This document shows, piece after piece, positions 48,781 through 58,036 of a stretch of DNA of 64,000 bases (position 1 is its first letter; every line of letters starts with the position of its first letter). The DNA lies in contig JADKEF010000001.1 in NCBI GenBank assembly GCA_016718135.1, positions 124,001 to 188,000 on the forward strand, written 5' to 3'. Both the position numbers and the translations under genes were made by a program. The stretch comes from Acidobacteriota bacterium (GTDB taxonomy: Bacteria > Acidobacteriota > Blastocatellia > Pyrinomonadales > Pyrinomonadaceae). The notes under the pieces were generated by a model. It ran no database searches, had not been told where the DNA came from, and saw only the letters and a program-made list of their open reading frames with translations.

Positions 48781-48850
48781 ATAAATCGTATTCGACGCAA
48801 AGAACTATTATCTTAGACAGCCGAACGGACATTATTGTTCCCAGATTCGG

Positions 48851-50530
48851 TTAAAATGCCGGCTCTTCATAGATTCCATAAACATCCCGCAAAGCCACAC
48901 AGATCTCTTCGACTGTCGCGTAAGCCGCAACTGCCTCGATGATCGCGGGCATTGAGTTCTCACCGGTTTTGGCGGATCGTTTTACCTTTTCCAGGGAATT
49001 GGCGACCGCACCGTTGTCGCGGATGGATTTTACGTGTTCCATGCGGAGAAGCTGGTGGTCGCGGACGCCCTCGTCGATCTGGAGGATCTCGTACTTCGAC
49101 GATTCTTCGTCCATGGCGTATTTGTTGACACCGACGATGACCTGTTCTTTGCGTTCGACGGCCTTTTGGTATTGGTAAGCAGATTCCTGGATCTCACGCT
49201 GCGGGAAGCCGGCCTCGACCGCCTCGACCATGCCGCCGAAGCCATCGATCTTCTCGAAATAATCCATACAGCCGTCGATCATTTTTTGCGTGAGAGATTC
49301 GACGTAGTAGCTGCCTCCGAGCGGGTCGACCGTGTTTGCGACGCCGGTTTCTTCAGCGATGATCTGCTGGGTTCTTAAGGCGATCAGAGCCGCCGCATCC
49401 GTTGGCAATGCAAGGGCTTCGTCATAAGAATCTGTATGAAGCGACTGCGTGCCGCCGAGAACGCCGGCGAGTGCCTGAATAGCAACGCGTGCGATGTTGT
49501 TTAGCGGCTGCTGAACCGTCAATGAAACTCCCGCCGTCTGCGTATGAAAACGCATCTGCATCGTCCGCGGATTCTTCGCTCCGAAGCGTTCCTTCATCGT
49601 TTGAGCCCACACGACGCGGGCGGCACGATATTTTGCGATCTCTTCGAAAAAATCGTTGTGAGCGTTAAAGAAGAACGAAATTCTCGGCACAAAATCATCT
49701 ACGTCCATCCCACGATCGACGCCGTACTGAACGTACTCGACACCATCACGCAGCGTAAAGGCCAGTTCCTGCAACGCTGTCGCTCCGGCTTCGCGGATGT
49801 GATAACCGCTGACCGAGATCGGGTTGTATTTCGGGACATGCTTGGTCGTGTATTCAAACGTGTCGATGACAAGCTTCATCGCCGGTTTGATCGGATAGAT
49901 CCATTCTTTTTGGGCGATGTATTCTTTGAGAATATCGTTTTGCAGTGTGCCTGAAATCTTCGAGAAATCAGCTTTTTGCTTTTCAGCCACTACCAGATAC
50001 ATCGCCAAAAATATCGGTGCAGGAGCATTGATGGTCTGCGAGACCGTAACTTGGTCAAGCGGGATACCATCAAACAACACTTCAAAATCGGCAAGTGACG
50101 ATACAGCAACACCACATTTTCCAACTTCGCCTTCGCTCAGCGGGGAATCGCAATCGAGCCCCATCAATGCCGGAAGATCATATGCGACGCTTAACCCGGT
50201 CTGCCCTTGGGCCATAAGGTATTTGAAGCGGCGGTTAGTTTCCTCAGGCGACGAGAATCCGGCAAATTGCCGCATTGTCCATAGCTTGCCGCGATAGCCT
50301 GTTGGGTGAATGCCGCGTTTGTACGGAAACTCGCCCGGAAAGCCGATCTCGCTCACATCCTCTGTATCGGCGGGAGTATAAAGCCGGTCGACGGGTTCTA
50401 AAGACACGCCCTCAAAGCTTTCTTTTCGCTCGGGTGACCGTTCGAGAACTGTTTTTAATGTCGTTTCTTCCCAGGCTTCGACCTGGCTGGCGGCCTCGGA
50501 TTCGATTCGTTTGGTTTCGGTTGTGCTCAT
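48851..50530 (-). CDS. B12-dependent acyl-CoA mutase large subunit, isobutyryl-CoA-mutase-like
   Basis: 559 residues: the (beta/alpha)8 substrate-binding subunit of the methylmalonyl-CoA mutase superfamily, without the C-terminal cobalamin-binding domain. That domain must be a separate small subunit, not in view. Family motifs include TMRQFAGFSSPEETN, TGLSVAYDLP, GTLQNDILKEYIAQKEW, RFHTQTAGVSLTVQQP and GGTQSLHTDSYDEALALP. At the two specificity positions known from methylmalonyl- and isobutyryl-CoA mutases it has Phe89 (RQFAGF) and Gln207 (YIAQ). The Phe/Gln pair is that of isobutyryl-CoA mutase, rather than Tyr/Arg of methylmalonyl-CoA mutase. It probably interconverts isobutyryl- and n-butyryl-CoA; the usual genome label 'methylmalonyl-CoA mutase' may be wrong. 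Confidence 0.88.
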   Translation of the reverse strand: MSTTETKRIESEAASQVEAWEETTLKTVLERSPERKESFEGVSLEPVDRLYTPADTEDVSEIGFPGEFPYKRGIHPTGYRGKLWTMRQFAGFSSPEETNRRFKYLMAQGQTGLSVAYDLPALMGLDCDSPLSEGEVGKCGVAVSSLADFEVLFDGIPLDQVTVSQTINAPAPIFLAMYLVVAEKQKADFSKISGTLQNDILKEYIAQKEWIYPIKPAMKLVIDTFEYTTKHVPKYNPISVSGYHIREAGATALQELAFTLRDGVEYVQYGVDRGMDVDDFVPRISFFFNAHNDFFEEIAKYRAARVVWAQTMKERFGAKNPRTMQMRFHTQTAGVSLTVQQPLNNIARVAIQALAGVLGGTQSLHTDSYDEALALPTDAAALIALRTQQIIAEETGVANTVDPLGGSYYVESLTQKMIDGCMDYFEKIDGFGGMVEAVEAGFPQREIQESAYQYQKAVERKEQVIVGVNKYAMDEESSKYEILQIDEGVRDHQLLRMEHVKSIRDNGAVANSLEKVKRSAKTGENSMPAIIEAVAAYATVEEICVALRDVYGIYEEPAF

Positions 50531-50637
50531 GTGAAATTGAACTATTTTGATAACAAGACGTTATTTCAATAATAGTTTAAGGGCGATGTTCTAGCAATCG
50601 ACCCGCTCCGACGAACGTACGTTCTGAATTGCAAAAT

Positions 50638-51165
50638 ATGATACCAAGAGCCTACAATTGGCAGATGCTTTTCGACAGGCCTATCCCGGCCGCACTTCTC
50701 TCTGCTTTCATGTTGGTCTCGTTTGGATGCGGCGCCGGGCCTGCGAATTCGACGAATAGCAACGTGGCGTCTGTTTCTAAGGCCACAAACCGGAATTCTA
50801 ATGTTGCTCGTACAAATGTCGAAGAACTTAGCCTTCAGATCCGAATCCCGTATGAGGTCGAGGACGTCGTGTGGAAGGAAGATACGGCAAAGAAAACCTT
50901 GCTGGCAGTGCTACGTTTTTCGTCTGCAGACTCGGAGAAGATAGTATCGGAGGCTATTCAGTTTGGGGCTCCGCAGCCTAATGTTGTTTCGCCGGAGGTC
51001 TGGTTTCCTGAAGAATTGATCGCTCAGAGCGAAATGACGGGTGACAATGCATTAAAGGGGCAGGCGTACCCGGCTAATGGTTTTTTACAAGAGTCCTATA
51101 CTTCAGGAAAAGTAACTCGAATCGACGGAACAGACTTCTTTGTGCTTGAGGCTCATTCAAAATAG
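50638..51165 (+). CDS. Hypothetical lipoprotein
   Basis: About 175 residues from ATG 50638; a TTG at 50629 is the alternative, and a later Met before LFDRPIP is possible. The hydrophobic segment AALLSAFMLVSFGC ends in a likely lipobox cysteine, followed by an Asn/Ser/Thr/Ala-rich tether (ANSTNSNVASVSKATNRNSN). A beta-rich domain then spans about 65-175. Family not recognised. It is transcribed toward the NtrC-type regulator and their stop codons are one base apart. Confidence 0.65.
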   Translation: MIPRAYNWQMLFDRPIPAALLSAFMLVSFGCGAGPANSTNSNVASVSKATNRNSNVARTNVEELSLQIRIPYEVEDVVWKEDTAKKTLLAVLRFSSADSEKIVSEAIQFGAPQPNVVSPEVWFPEELIAQSEMTGDNALKGQAYPANGFLQESYTSGKVTRIDGTDFFVLEAHSK

Positions 51166-51166
51166 G

Positions 51167-52513
51167 CTAGTCGAGATCATATCGTTTCATCTTCCGATAT
51201 AGAGTCGATAGGTCAATACCAAGGATCTTTGCCGCAGCCGCTTTGTCTCCATCAACCCCGTCAAGCACAGATAGCACGTGTCTTCGTTCAACTTCTTCTA
51301 ACGTTTCCGGATCACTATCTCGTGCGCTTTGATATGCAGATTCTCCTGTTATTCGATTTGAGAGATGTTCGAGGCCGATCTCGGCGTCGCTGAGGATCAT
51401 TGCCCGTTCGATTACGTGTTCAAGTTCACGAATATTTCCTGGCCAATCATATTGGAGCAACGCCTTCATTGCGGCTGGGGAAACGGGGCGCTCGATCTTT
51501 CCTTCGTTTCGAGCTGACCTTGTTACAAAATACCTGACCAATGATTCGATATCATCGCGGCGTTCCCGCAGCGGCGGCACCTCGATTTCGACGACGTTTA
51601 AGCGATAGTAGAGATCTTCGCGAAAGCGTCCTTCGGCAACTTCGTTTTCGAGCCGGCGATTGGTCGCGGCAATGATTCGGGCGTCAAATCTTATCGCGGT
51701 CGACGATCCGACGGGCGTGACCTCGCGTTCCTGGAGTGCCCGAAGCAATTTGACCTGTAGAGGCTGAGGCATCTCACCGATCTCATCGAGGAAGATCGTA
51801 CCGCGATTGGCTGAGCGGAAAAGACCGGGTTTGTCGCCTACGGCACCGGTGAAAGAGCCTTTAACGTGGCCAAATAGTTCACTTTCGAGCAACGATTCGG
51901 GTAACGCACCGCAGTTAATTGCGAGAAATGGTTCGTCGCTCCGTTCGCTTTCCGCATGTATCGCACGGGCGACCAATTCCTTTCCGGTTCCACTTTCCCC
52001 CTGAATGAGTACGCTGGCGGAGGTGGAGGCAACCTTCTCGATAAGGTCGATGACGCGTTGGAGGGGCTGGCTTGATCCGATCAATTCTGAAGAACTTTTC
52101 GTCCTTCGCAATTCGCGACGTAGTGTTCGATTCTCCTGAAACAATCGGCGGTGAGCAAGAGCATTTCGTACCGTCTGTAGCAGATCTTCATTAACGAAGG
52201 GCTTGGTAATGTAGTCGTACGCACCTTTCCTCAGAGCGGCGACTGCCGTATCGACCGATGAAAAAGCCGTCATAATGATGACAATTGCCTCTGCCTCGGC
52301 CGACTTAATACGATCAAGCAAAGCAAGCCCATCCTGGCCCGCCATTTTGATGTCCGTTAAAGTTAGATCTATCCGATTTGAGGCGAAAATTTCGATAGCA
52401 GTTTTAGTACTATCGGCAGTTAACGCCCGATAGCCCTCTCCCTCGATGAGCTGGCGTAGGATCGAGCGCATTAGCTCTTCATCTTCGACGATCAGGACGT
52501 TTTCAGACGGCAT
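51167..52513 (-). CDS. Sigma-54-dependent response regulator (NtrC/AtoC-type)
   Basis: About 448 residues from ATG 52513 (MPSENVLIVEDEE); the longer ORF upstream overlaps the lptD start and is not native. The receiver domain (1-120) has VEDEE, phospho-acceptor Asp in LTDIKMAGQDG and KPF. An AAA+ sigma-54 interaction domain (about 140-370) has GESGTGKE and FLDEIGEMP, with GSFTGA in place of the canonical GAFTGA loop. A Fis-type HTH (about 405-448) has KAAAAKILGIDLSTLYRKMK. It needs a sensor kinase that is not in the window. It is divergent from lptD, with about 95 bases between starts, so it could control envelope assembly; that is inference. Confidence 0.9.
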   Translation of the reverse strand: MPSENVLIVEDEELMRSILRQLIEGEGYRALTADSTKTAIEIFASNRIDLTLTDIKMAGQDGLALLDRIKSAEAEAIVIIMTAFSSVDTAVAALRKGAYDYITKPFVNEDLLQTVRNALAHRRLFQENRTLRRELRRTKSSSELIGSSQPLQRVIDLIEKVASTSASVLIQGESGTGKELVARAIHAESERSDEPFLAINCGALPESLLESELFGHVKGSFTGAVGDKPGLFRSANRGTIFLDEIGEMPQPLQVKLLRALQEREVTPVGSSTAIRFDARIIAATNRRLENEVAEGRFREDLYYRLNVVEIEVPPLRERRDDIESLVRYFVTRSARNEGKIERPVSPAAMKALLQYDWPGNIRELEHVIERAMILSDAEIGLEHLSNRITGESAYQSARDSDPETLEEVERRHVLSVLDGVDGDKAAAAKILGIDLSTLYRKMKRYDLD

Positions 52514-52607
52514 AGGTTGGGTCGAGTACATCAAAAAGGCTAGTTTAGCACACGGCTTTATTGTTGAACGCGGTTCTGTTAGCATCTCAAAGTATCTTGT
52601 TGATTCG

Positions 52608-55115
52608 ATGCGGTTTACTAGCCCAATAGCGATATTTCTGTCCATTCTAGCTCTCACCGCAGTGGTCGCGGGTCAGCAGACGAATCCCGTCGAACGGCAG
52701 ATCGCCAACCCGATCACCGACACCCCGAATATTAATCCCATGGCGAACGATCAGAAGGTCGCCGCCCCTAAGCCCAAAAAGAAACCGAGTGTCGAACCCG
52801 AGGGCGGCGATGGAGAGGTCGTCGTCTACTCGGATAAGATGACTGTCGAGGGTGAAAAAGACAAACGCATCGTGCGTCACACCGGCAATGTCGATGTCCG
52901 ATACGGAATCTATCGGATGCAGGCGGACGAGATAATTATCTACGAGGCTGACACCAAGCTTGTTGCCAGAGGCAGCGTGATCTTCGATCAAGGAGATGAC
53001 CAGCGCATTACTGGGACGACGGCGGTCTGGAATTACCGTACAAAATTAGGCACGTTTGAGGACGCAACCGGATTCACCAACCAGACAGACGACGGTACGA
53101 TACTTTACTTCACAGCAGACCGCGTGGAACGCATAGGTGTGAACGAGATAGAGGTTACGAACGGAAAGTTCACAGCCTGCGATGAAGCCGTGCCCAAATG
53201 GAGCTTCACAGCTGCTAAAGCGCGGATCAAGACCAATGACAAGCTTCGAATTAGGAATGCAAAATTCCGGATCAAAGACGTTCCGGTGTTTGCAGTGCCG
53301 TTTGCCTCAATACCGATAAAACAACAGGATCGCAGCTCGGGATTTTTGCTTCCGACCATAGGCTTCTCGGGCCGAAAAGGATTGCGACTCTCGACGGCCT
53401 ACTATCAGACACTCGGACCCTCAGCAGATATAACTTTTCGTGGCGATGTGTATACCGCGCGTGGTCTGGGCTATGGACTGGATCTTCGAACCAGGGCAAA
53501 TTCACGTTCCTACTTCAATATCGGGTTTTATGCGGTGAAAGACCGGATCTTTGGAGCGGATGTTGGCCCTTCAACGCCGGATCAAGGTGGCTCGACGGTT
53601 TACGCTGACGGAGTGCACTATTTCTCGAATGGCTTTACGGCCGCGGTCGATGTCCGGCTTACCTCGAGTCTGGATTTTAGACAAGAGTTTGCCGACGGCG
53701 TTCAGCAGATCATTTCACCTATCGAGGTGTCACAGGTCTTCATCAATAAGAGCTGGAACAGCTACACCTTCAACCTGCTTGCACGCACACAGGTGATCTC
53801 GATCCCGAATGTCCGAGAGAAGACGCGTAATCTGCCAAGCATCAATTTTGAAAAGCGCCCTGCGATGTTGCCGTTTCTTAACGGTGTGTACTTTTCTTTC
53901 AAGACTAGCCTTGAAGGCGTTAGCCGTCGCGAAGAGGTTGACGACATCGATCTATACCGAAAAATGACGGGAAACGATCCGATCTCGACTCCAGCGATAG
54001 CTCAGCGGTTTGATATCTATCCGCAGATCACGGTTCCGTTTCGCACCAAATATTTTAACTTCACCGCGACCGGAGCGATCCGAGCGACATATTATTCGAA
54101 TTCGTTCAATGACATGCGTCAGGTCGTGGGAAGTGACGTGTTTCGAAAGTACGGGGAATTCTCCCTCGACTTTCGCCCCGTGGCCTTGGCTAAGAATTAT
54201 TACGCCAAGGACAACACATTTAGGTTTCGTCACGTGATCGAACCTTTTGCTACCTATCGTCTTGTGAAGGGCGTCAACAATTACAATCGGATCATTCGGT
54301 TCGACTATGTTGATACGGCAACCAATACGAATGAGATCGAATTCGGCGTAACCAATAGGATCTACACCCGCCGATACGGCGAAGCTGTAACGCCCGAAAC
54401 GCAACGGCTCTTGCTAATGCGTTCAGCTGATAGTACGGAGAAGAAGGATGTGCAGCCATACGAGATATTCACGCTGACCGTACGCGGAAAGTATTTCTTT
54501 GACAAGACCTTTGGCGGTGCTCTGATCGCGGGAAGGCGAAATCAGATCGAGCCGATCACAGCATTGAGTTTCTACACGTTTGGCGGCGTGCCGCGACGAT
54601 TTTCGCCGATCAATATCGACGCTACGTATCGTCCGCAAAAGACAATATTTGTGAACTCGAGAATGGATATTGGGTTTCAGGGAGACGGCCTGCGGGCGGT
54701 TTCGGCGACCGTTGGCTATGACACACCCCTTGTAAAGCTCTTCCAGACCTTCTACTACACGCGTGCCGTCACGCTGATCCCGTCTCTGGCCCAGTATGCT
54801 AATGCAGACGGCAAAGAGGCCGGAACGCTGCGCGGTTCGCAATGGAGCCCATCGCTTCTCGTCGGCCGCCGCGACCGCGGCCTTTACGGTGGTACATCAT
54901 TCTTCTTCGACTTTCAAAACCCCCGAGCCAGCCAGCAAAACCCACTCATCAGCAGCCTTTTCACCGTCGGCTACACCTACGACTGCTGCTCTCTAGCCCT
55001 CCAATACTACACCTTCAACGTAGGGGTCCGAAAAGAAAACAAACTAGTCTTCTCCTTCCGCCTAAACGGCATCGGCAGCTTCGGCACCGAACAGTACGGT
55101 CAAGGCCTTAGATAA
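52608..55115 (+). CDS. lptD: LPS-assembly outer-membrane protein LptD
   Basis: About 835 residues from ATG 52608, with a signal peptide (IAIFLSILALTAVVAGQ). An N-terminal OstA/jellyroll domain (about 75-200: VVVYSDKMTVEGEKDKRIV, GNVDVRYGIYRMQADEIIIY) is followed by the large LptD beta-barrel (about 250-835), with GRKGLRLSTAYYQTLGPSAD and many aromatic-rich strands. The protein inserts LPS into the outer leaflet with LptE. No disulfide Cys pattern like that of E. coli is evident in the barrel. Its presence with lpxB and lpxD shows this organism builds an LPS outer membrane. Confidence 0.9.
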   Translation: MRFTSPIAIFLSILALTAVVAGQQTNPVERQIANPITDTPNINPMANDQKVAAPKPKKKPSVEPEGGDGEVVVYSDKMTVEGEKDKRIVRHTGNVDVRYGIYRMQADEIIIYEADTKLVARGSVIFDQGDDQRITGTTAVWNYRTKLGTFEDATGFTNQTDDGTILYFTADRVERIGVNEIEVTNGKFTACDEAVPKWSFTAAKARIKTNDKLRIRNAKFRIKDVPVFAVPFASIPIKQQDRSSGFLLPTIGFSGRKGLRLSTAYYQTLGPSADITFRGDVYTARGLGYGLDLRTRANSRSYFNIGFYAVKDRIFGADVGPSTPDQGGSTVYADGVHYFSNGFTAAVDVRLTSSLDFRQEFADGVQQIISPIEVSQVFINKSWNSYTFNLLARTQVISIPNVREKTRNLPSINFEKRPAMLPFLNGVYFSFKTSLEGVSRREEVDDIDLYRKMTGNDPISTPAIAQRFDIYPQITVPFRTKYFNFTATGAIRATYYSNSFNDMRQVVGSDVFRKYGEFSLDFRPVALAKNYYAKDNTFRFRHVIEPFATYRLVKGVNNYNRIIRFDYVDTATNTNEIEFGVTNRIYTRRYGEAVTPETQRLLLMRSADSTEKKDVQPYEIFTLTVRGKYFFDKTFGGALIAGRRNQIEPITALSFYTFGGVPRRFSPINIDATYRPQKTIFVNSRMDIGFQGDGLRAVSATVGYDTPLVKLFQTFYYTRAVTLIPSLAQYANADGKEAGTLRGSQWSPSLLVGRRDRGLYGGTSFFFDFQNPRASQQNPLISSLFTVGYTYDCCSLALQYYTFNVGVRKENKLVFSFRLNGIGSFGTEQYGQGLR

Positions 55116-55162
55116 TTGAACAAGTAGTTTGTCGAGATGTGAAGTAAGGCTGATCTAGTGGC

Positions 55163-56725
55163 CTAGCGCGTCTTCAGATAAATATTTTGCGCGGTCGAGT
55201 TGTAGTGCTCCACAGGAGCTAGGTCGTCGGTCAGGACGGGGTGAGTTTGGGGAAGCGGGAGCGTGTACAGTTTTGAGAGGAGAGAAATGGTAGTGGAATC
55301 GGCTGCGTTTGTGCTGATCGGAGAATGAGGAAAATTCGGTTGGACCACGCTCGGAGCCTTGCTGGATCTTGAGGCGACGATTATTAGATTTTGAAGTTTT
55401 TCGTCGGGGTAGTCAGAGTTAACTTTGAAGAGATACACGTGGGGGAAGGCTTGCCGGTAGGTGGCTAGCTCGGCTTGGAGGAAGCCGCTGGCGGGGCCGG
55501 TGATGGCGGAGCCTAGGTTGAAGATTATTACGCCGTCGTCGGTGAGGATGCGGTTTAGATGGTTGACGGCCTCGATGGTGGTGAGATGGGCGGGGACAGA
55601 GAAGAGTGAGCCGAAGGCGTCCATTAGGATGGCGTCATATTTGCCCGAGTCGGCTCGGTTGATGAACATGCGGCCGTCTTCGTGGATGATGTTGAGGCGA
55701 GTATCGTCTTTTAGGCGAAAGAATTCACGAGCGACGGCCGTCATCTGGGGGTCGATCTCTACAACGTCGAGAGTCGCGTCTGGGTATGACCCAAGGTATT
55801 CCTTTGGGAACGAATATCCGGCGCCGCCGATAACGAGCGAGTGTCTGAAGTTCGGATTGAAATGTCCGATCAGGTGATAGAAGCGGCTGTATTCCAGGAC
55901 GGGCTCTTCGTCGTCGAGGAACATCGCAGACTGGACAAAGTACGGGTCCGTTGCGAGAGCACGAATTGGTTTGCCAGTTTCGGGGTCGGTCGAGCGAAAC
56001 ACCTGCACGCGGCTGTACTCCGTGTCGAAATCATAGACTTCGCTTTGGCGTCTCAGCAGATAGGAATTTCCCTCGGTCGCGGCTACCCCAAAAATAAGGA
56101 GGACTATCGACGTGATCGCAGGTTTCGAGACCACGAGCGGAGCGAGCAATAGTGAAAGCCCCAACAGCGTAGCTGCGATCAAATAAAGGGTTCGTACGCT
56201 GCCAACGAAGGGGATCAGGAAGAAACCGGCGGCAAATGTGCCAACGATGCTGCCAACGGTTGAAAGAGCGTAAAGTCTCCCGACTGTCTGCCCTGTGGTT
56301 GCGACTGACGTCATTCTGAGCCGCACTGCAAAGGGAGTGACGAAGCCGAGACACACGCTCGCGGGAGCAAACAATAGTAACGCTGCGATCAAAGTCTTTA
56401 CTTCGAGGCCTGCAGGGAGTCCTGCGATCATCGATAGTAGGACTTCTTTTGTTAGGGCGGTCAGCGAGATCAGGCCGCTTGCTACGAGGATGATCAAGGC
56501 GAGGTATTTCACATCGGGACGCCTGTCCGCGATCCGACCGCCAAGCCAGTATCCAACGCTTAGACTCGCGAGAATTACGCCGATCAAGCTAGTCCAGATG
56601 TATGTCGATGCTCCGAGAAACGGTGAAAGAATGCGCGAGCCGATGATCTCGTACGTCATTACCAGAGCACCGCAGGTGAAAACCACGAATTCGAGAACCC
56701 AGCGTTTGTAAAATGAATCGGACAT
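55163..56725 (-). CDS. Fused multi-helix membrane protein/spermidine synthase-like methyltransferase fold
   Basis: About 520 residues. The start is uncertain: ATG 56725 (MSDSFYKRW) is used; ATG 56737 and TTG 56743 are in frame. An N-terminal half of about seven hydrophobic helices (to about residue 220) is followed by a soluble Rossmann domain (about 260-470). That domain resembles polyamine aminopropyltransferases: HSLVIGGAGYSFPKEYLG, LDVVEIDPQM, DGRMFINR and YDAILMDAFG. Fused forms like this are widespread in Acidobacteriota. Whether they make spermidine or act on another substrate is unknown; the glycine loop GGAGYS and Asp of VEID are kept. Single gene. Confidence 0.82.
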   Translation of the reverse strand: MSDSFYKRWVLEFVVFTCGALVMTYEIIGSRILSPFLGASTYIWTSLIGVILASLSVGYWLGGRIADRRPDVKYLALIILVASGLISLTALTKEVLLSMIAGLPAGLEVKTLIAALLLFAPASVCLGFVTPFAVRLRMTSVATTGQTVGRLYALSTVGSIVGTFAAGFFLIPFVGSVRTLYLIAATLLGLSLLLAPLVVSKPAITSIVLLIFGVAATEGNSYLLRRQSEVYDFDTEYSRVQVFRSTDPETGKPIRALATDPYFVQSAMFLDDEEPVLEYSRFYHLIGHFNPNFRHSLVIGGAGYSFPKEYLGSYPDATLDVVEIDPQMTAVAREFFRLKDDTRLNIIHEDGRMFINRADSGKYDAILMDAFGSLFSVPAHLTTIEAVNHLNRILTDDGVIIFNLGSAITGPASGFLQAELATYRQAFPHVYLFKVNSDYPDEKLQNLIIVASRSSKAPSVVQPNFPHSPISTNAADSTTISLLSKLYTLPLPQTHPVLTDDLAPVEHYNSTAQNIYLKTR

Positions 56726-56851
56726 TCTCTGGACCATCTGCAATGGGACTACACGTAAATGTCGTAACTAATGAAAATGCCTCCGGGTATTGGCCGGAGG
56801 CAGTTCAAAAAACTGATTTACACCAATCTTTTTCGGTATCTATTCAATTAA

Positions 56852-57841
56852 TTACGCCGTTACCGTTTTTTTTTCATCTTCGGCATTAACAAAGGTGAGC
56901 CAAGGAGCCCCAAACGGAGCAGGCCTTTCGGCTGCGATGATCTTAAAGAACTCCTCCTGCAGACGTTTGGTCATTTCTCCACGACGGCCTTCGCCAACCG
57001 TGATACGGTCGACCGAACGGATCGGAGTGATCTCGGCAGCAGTGCCGGTGAAGAACACTTCGTCGGCGAGATACAGAGCACTTCGCTGAACCTGAGTTTC
57101 GATGACCTCGATGCCCATTTCGCGGGCGATCTGCACAACGGAATCACGAGTGATACCTGGTAGGATCGATGCACCGAGTGGCGGTGTGATCAAACGTCCA
57201 CCATTTACCAAAAAAATATTTTCTCCAGAACCTTCCGAAACGTAGCCACGATCGTCGAGAGCGATGCCTTCGGAAAATCCACCGAGCAATGCTTCCATTT
57301 TGATCAGCTGCGAATTCATGTAGTTCGCACCGGCTTTGGCCATTGCGGGCATGGCATTCGTCGTGATCCGTGTCCAACTGGAGACGCATACGTCGATGCC
57401 ATTCTCGAGAGCTTCTTCGCCGAGATATTTGCCCCATTGCCACGCACAGACATACGAGTCGATCGGGCTGTTCAGGCCGTTGACCCCAAATGACGGATTT
57501 TCTTCGTCGAGTCCGCGAATAATAAGGGGGCGGAGGTAGCAGCTGTCGAGACCGCTTTGACGGATGAGCTCGATAGAAGCGTCGCAGAAATCCTTTCGTG
57601 CAAACTTCGAGTCCATACGATAGATCTTGGCCGAATTAACGAGCCGCTGCATGTGCTCCGTCAAGCGGAATACAGCCGAGCCTTTTTTGGTCTCATAGCA
57701 GCGAATTCCTTCGAAAACGCTCGAACCGTAGTTGACCGCATGAGACATGACGTGAATTCGGGCATCATCCCAAGCGATAAATTCACCGTTCTTCCAGACC
57801 CGGGGAGCAATCTTCATTGTGCTTACATCTTTTCCAGCCAT
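56852..57841 (-). CDS. ilvE: Branched-chain amino acid aminotransferase
   Basis: 329 residues, a class IV PLP-dependent transaminase. Motifs: VWKNGEFIAWDDARIHVMSH, SSVFEGIRCYETKKG, catalytic-Lys region GANYMNSQLIKMEAL and phosphate-binding EGSGENIFLVNGG, followed by LPGITRDSVV. It performs the last step of Val, Leu and Ile synthesis and the first step of their degradation. Valine breakdown would feed isobutyryl-CoA, which links by pathway, not by operon, to the mutase at 48851-50530. No clear ribosome-binding site is visible before ATG 57841. Confidence 0.95.
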   Translation of the reverse strand: MAGKDVSTMKIAPRVWKNGEFIAWDDARIHVMSHAVNYGSSVFEGIRCYETKKGSAVFRLTEHMQRLVNSAKIYRMDSKFARKDFCDASIELIRQSGLDSCYLRPLIIRGLDEENPSFGVNGLNSPIDSYVCAWQWGKYLGEEALENGIDVCVSSWTRITTNAMPAMAKAGANYMNSQLIKMEALLGGFSEGIALDDRGYVSEGSGENIFLVNGGRLITPPLGASILPGITRDSVVQIAREMGIEVIETQVQRSALYLADEVFFTGTAAEITPIRSVDRITVGEGRRGEMTKRLQEEFFKIIAAERPAPFGAPWLTFVNAEDEKKTVTA

Positions 57842-57984
57842 AATGTTTAGTTATAATGTAATCGTTGCCGCTTTCGACGATCGACCACTAAATCCCTTTC
57901 GAACGCAGATAATATTCTCTAAAATGTCATCGGCACCTTAAAATTGTATCCCACGACCGATAGGCACGCAAGAGGTTGGGCCTA

Positions 57985-58012
57985 AAGGAAAAGGCGGGAA
58001 CCAGTCCCGCCT
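57985..58012 (-). terminator. Rho-independent terminator of the TolB-like gene
   Basis: Read on the minus strand: stem AGGCGGGA / TCCCGCCT with a 5-base loop, then TTTTCC. It lies just after the stop at 58037. The rest of 57842-58036 holds no gene. Confidence 0.75.
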
Positions 58013-58036
58013 GCTGAGAGATTACTCGCTTCGACA

